Of a stretch of DNA of 7,472 nt, positions 5,600-7,472 are shown one piece after another; position 1 is the first letter of the stretch, and each line of letters begins with the position of its first letter. Made by a program: the position numbers and the translations under genes. The notes below the pieces were generated by a model. That model saw nothing but the letters and a program-made list of their open reading frames with translations. It was not told where the DNA came from and ran no database searches. Source of the stretch: Deltaproteobacteria bacterium (GTDB lineage Bacteria; Desulfobacterota; DSM-4660; Desulfatiglandales; B25-G16); NCBI GenBank assembly GCA_020355145.1, contig CP070660.1:743273-750744 (forward strand), given 5' to 3'.

Positions 5600-6781
5600 A
5601 TGAAGTTAATTAATGTAGTTGCTGCACGTCCCAATTTTATGAAGATCGCCCCCGTAATCCGTGCTATCAAAAAGCACAATAATAGAGTCCATTCATCTCT
5701 CGACACTCATCACTCAAAACTGTATGCAGTCCTTGTTCATACCGGTCAACACTATGATTATGAGATGTCAAAGGTATTCTTTGAGGATTTAGAGATTCCA
5801 GTACCAGATATATATCTTGGGGTAGGCTCTGGTACCCATGCAGAGCAGACAGGAAACGTAATGATAGAATTTGAAAAAGTCCTCTTCAAGGAGGAGCCTG
5901 ATTTAGTGATAGTGGTGGGTGATGTGAATTCCACCCTTGCTTGTGCGTTGTCTTCAGTAAAGTTGCATATTCCAGTTGCCCATGTGGAGGCAGGGCTTAG
6001 AAGTTTTGACCGGACTATGCCAGAGGAGATAAATCGTCTGCTTACGGATGCTATCGCCGATTTTCTTTTTACACCGTCACCTGATGCCGATGAGAACCTG
6101 AAAAGGGAAGGGATTCCTGAAGATAAAATATTTCTGGTTGGTGATGTAATGGTAGATAGTCTCCTCTTTAACCTGGACAAGGCCAAAAAGTCTAACATCT
6201 TAAGAAAGTTGGGTTTACAAAAAGAGCTTTCAACTGATAGATGTCAACTGCCAACTGACTATGCCCTGCTAACCCTTCACCGCCCCAGTAATGTAGATGA
6301 CCGAGAATCCCTACATAACATCCTTGAGGCCCTAAAAAGGATATCCACAGAGATCCCTATTATCTTTCCCATTCATCCCCGCACCAGAAAGCAGATTGAA
6401 CACTTTGGCCTCCAGGATTATTTTACCAAATTTGAAAATAGAATGTCTACTATTGGCTATGGGCTATATTATATCGATCCATTGGGGTATCTCGATTTTC
6501 TAAAGTTGATGATCCATTCTAAATTTATCATGACAGACTCCGGTGGGATACAGGAAGAAACCACTGTCTTAGGCATTCCATGTTTAACCCTTAGAGATAC
6601 AACAGAAAGACCTATAACCATTAAGCAAGGAACTAATATATTGGTCCACAACAATAGTGAAAGAATTATTAAGGAGGCCTGCAAGATCTTGGATGGTAAG
6701 CTTAAGAAGGGTAATTGCCCAGAGATATGGGATGGAAGATCTGCTGAAAGGATTGTAGAGATAATTGTCAGTGATCGATAG
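5600..6781 (+). CDS. wecB: Non-hydrolysing UDP-N-acetylglucosamine 2-epimerase
   Basis: This 393-aa cytoplasmic enzyme converts UDP-GlcNAc to UDP-ManNAc for surface polysaccharide synthesis. Family marks: N-terminal VVAARPNFMKIAPVIRA, HTGQHYD, GDVNSTLA (Asp108), HVEAGLRS (Glu130), MPEEINR (Glu142/143), TLHRPSNVDD (His227), FPIHPRTRKQ, and the UDP-binding TDSGGIQEE...LRDTTERP near the C-terminus. These acidic residues and His correspond to the catalytic set of E. coli WecB. The protein is longer than the usual 360-380 aa because of two extra segments, about residues 29-42 and about 208-219, both encoded by period-7 repeats (see repeats). Catalytic residues are intact, so it should be active. 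GAAGGGA at 5586-5592 supports the start. It follows the ligase remnant by 116 nt. Between its stop and the next gene are ~180 nt with no gene I can support. Confidence 0.96.
   Translation: MKLINVVAARPNFMKIAPVIRAIKKHNNRVHSSLDTHHSKLYAVLVHTGQHYDYEMSKVFFEDLEIPVPDIYLGVGSGTHAEQTGNVMIEFEKVLFKEEPDLVIVVGDVNSTLACALSSVKLHIPVAHVEAGLRSFDRTMPEEINRLLTDAIADFLFTPSPDADENLKREGIPEDKIFLVGDVMVDSLLFNLDKAKKSNILRKLGLQKELSTDRCQLPTDYALLTLHRPSNVDDRESLHNILEALKRISTEIPIIFPIHPRTRKQIEHFGLQDYFTKFENRMSTIGYGLYYIDPLGYLDFLKLMIHSKFIMTDSGGIQEETTVLGIPCLTLRDTTERPITIKQGTNILVHNNSERIIKEACKILDGKLKKGNCPEIWDGRSAERIVEIIVSDR
5692..5719 (+). repeat. Period-7 repeat island inside wecB (5' copy)
   Basis: The four heptads TTCATCT, CTCGACA, CTCATCA and CTCAAAA lie head to tail, each in register with period 7, followed by CTGTATG. 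They encode the extra segment around residues 31-40 of WecB (HSSLDTHHSK), between the first Rossmann helix and the HTGQHYD strand, where the family normally has a short turn. The reading frame is kept. Confidence 0.65.
6231..6258 (+). repeat. Period-7 repeat island inside wecB (3' copy)
   Basis: The heptads CAACTGA, TAGATGT, CAACTGC and CAACTGA follow each other in register with period 7. They encode the extra segment LSTDRCQLPTD at about residues 210-220, just before the strand leading to catalytic His227, again at a domain-linker position. The unit differs in sequence from the 5' island but has the same period and kind of location. Confidence 0.65.
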
Positions 6782-6962
6782 AGTTGTCGAATCCATTGAA
6801 AAGCTTGATGGTTAGCTAGAACAAAGCAGTCATGCGAGATGGGAAGATGATGGCTAAAACCGGGCAAGCTATCAGGCACTTCTTTCAAGATAGAATTTAA
6901 GTTAAGACACTGCAGGCGTGGGAGCCCACAATCAATAGCCATTAAGGCAAACGGAGGGACTT

Positions 6963-7472
6963 ATGATGAAGATACTAGTTACCGGTGGTGCGGGTTTTAT
7001 CGGCTCTAATGTGGTTGACGGTTATATTGAGGAAGGACACAGCATTGTTGTGGTGGATAATCTATTTACCGGGAAAAGGGGAAATCTACACCCGGAAGCC
7101 ACGTTTTACGAGGTGGATATAAGGTCTCCGAGAATCAATGAAATTATCGAAAAAGAAAGGCCTGAGGTAATCAATCACCATGCAGCACAGATAAGCGTAC
7201 CAGCCTCGGTGGAAGACCCGTTTTTTGATGCCGATGTTAATATTAAAGGCTTCATTAATATATTGGAGGCATCGAGAAAAAATGGGGTTCGCAAGGTTGT
7301 TTTCATCTCCTCTGGTGGTGCAATCTATGGCGAAGCAGATCAATATCCAACACCTGAGAACTACTCCCCAAAGCCGCTCTCACCTTACGCCATTACCAAG
7401 CTTGCCTCCGAATATTACCTTCACTACTATCATTGCCAGTGGGGTCTTAACTATACTGTACTTCGATATTCT
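6963..7472 (+). CDS. NAD-dependent sugar epimerase/dehydratase (GalE-like), N-terminal part
   Basis: The frame is open to the window end (170 codons), so the protein is cut; full-length relatives have about 300-330 aa. It is an extended short-chain dehydrogenase/reductase acting on nucleotide sugars. The NAD-binding motif TGGAGFIGSN lies at residues 7-16; the ribose-binding acidic residue is in VVVDNLFTGK; NHHAAQISVPASVEDP is typical of the UDP-glucose 4-epimerase branch; Ser-Ser-Gly-Gly-Ala-Ile-Tyr-Gly precedes the catalytic YAITK (Tyr-x-x-x-Lys). Exact substrate (glucose, GlcNAc or uronic acid form) cannot be told from this half. GGAGGG at 6953-6958 precedes two adjacent ATGs, 6963 and 6966; the first is used here, although the second has the more usual 7-nt spacing. 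Its place after wecB fits precursor supply for the EPS. Confidence 0.93.
   Translation, partial: MMKILVTGGAGFIGSNVVDGYIEEGHSIVVVDNLFTGKRGNLHPEATFYEVDIRSPRINEIIEKERPEVINHHAAQISVPASVEDPFFDADVNIKGFINILEASRKNGVRKVVFISSGGAIYGEADQYPTPENYSPKPLSPYAITKLASEYYLHYYHCQWGLNYTVLRYS

Noticed and set aside
6851..6866. TGGC ... GGGCA upstream of the epimerase gene as a second sigma-54 promoter
   Set aside because: The GG-N10-GC spacing is met, but the -12 lacks the TT and the -24 lacks AC; such a match is expected by chance.
6469..6942. Long minus-strand open frame across the end of wecB
   Set aside because: It mostly mirrors wecB in antisense, has no recognisable domain and no credible start context.
6782..6962. 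Possible small gene or RNA between wecB and the epimerase
   Set aside because: Only stop-rich frames, a 22-codon ATG frame at 6832 without a ribosome binding site, and a short GTGG/CCAC dyad near 6919 are seen; none can be supported.

Overview
The window looks like a moderately AT-rich chromosomal segment from a Gram-negative bacterium. The chain rpoN, hpf, ptsN, PTS IIA-Man, followed by glycolytic genes and then an exopolysaccharide (EPS) locus, is most like Desulfobacterota ('deltaproteobacteria') or a nearby phylum. This placement is inferred from gene content and order only. All recognised genes are on the + strand.

Bases 1-2329 are a regulatory block. It holds the C-terminal half of sigma-54 (RpoN), a long-form hibernation promoting factor, a PtsN-type IIA protein and a IIA-Man-type protein. 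The last three are tightly packed and probably one transcript with rpoN, the usual 'nitrogen PTS' neighbourhood. Bases 2330-2444 hold a short-repeat/inverted-repeat island. Bases 2445-4222 encode glyceraldehyde-3-phosphate dehydrogenase and triosephosphate isomerase, overlapping by 4 nt; phosphoglycerate kinase, often found between them, is absent.

From 4223 the character changes. A non-coding stretch of about 270 bp carries a very good sigma-54 -24/-12 element (4414-4429), with a dyad about 110 bp upstream that could be an enhancer-binding-protein site. It drives a small excisionase/MerR-type helix-turn-helix protein. Next come an overlapping micro-ORF, an ExeA/GspA-like AAA ATPase with a -1 frame break on a T7 run, and an abrupt junction (about 5181-5195) into the C-terminal end of an O-antigen ligase/polymerase-type membrane protein. 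This looks like the remains of an EPS (possibly exosortase/PEP-CTERM-type) locus that lost its middle by deletion. After the scar, polysaccharide precursor genes continue intact: wecB (UDP-GlcNAc 2-epimerase) and the start of a GalE-like NAD-dependent sugar epimerase that runs off the window.

The most unusual features are the scarred, frame-broken EPS head behind a well-formed sigma-54 promoter, and two period-7 repeat islands inside wecB that fall exactly where the protein carries extra segments compared with its family. A related-looking short-repeat island lies upstream of gapA. I see no CRISPR array, tRNA, rRNA or complete insertion sequence.
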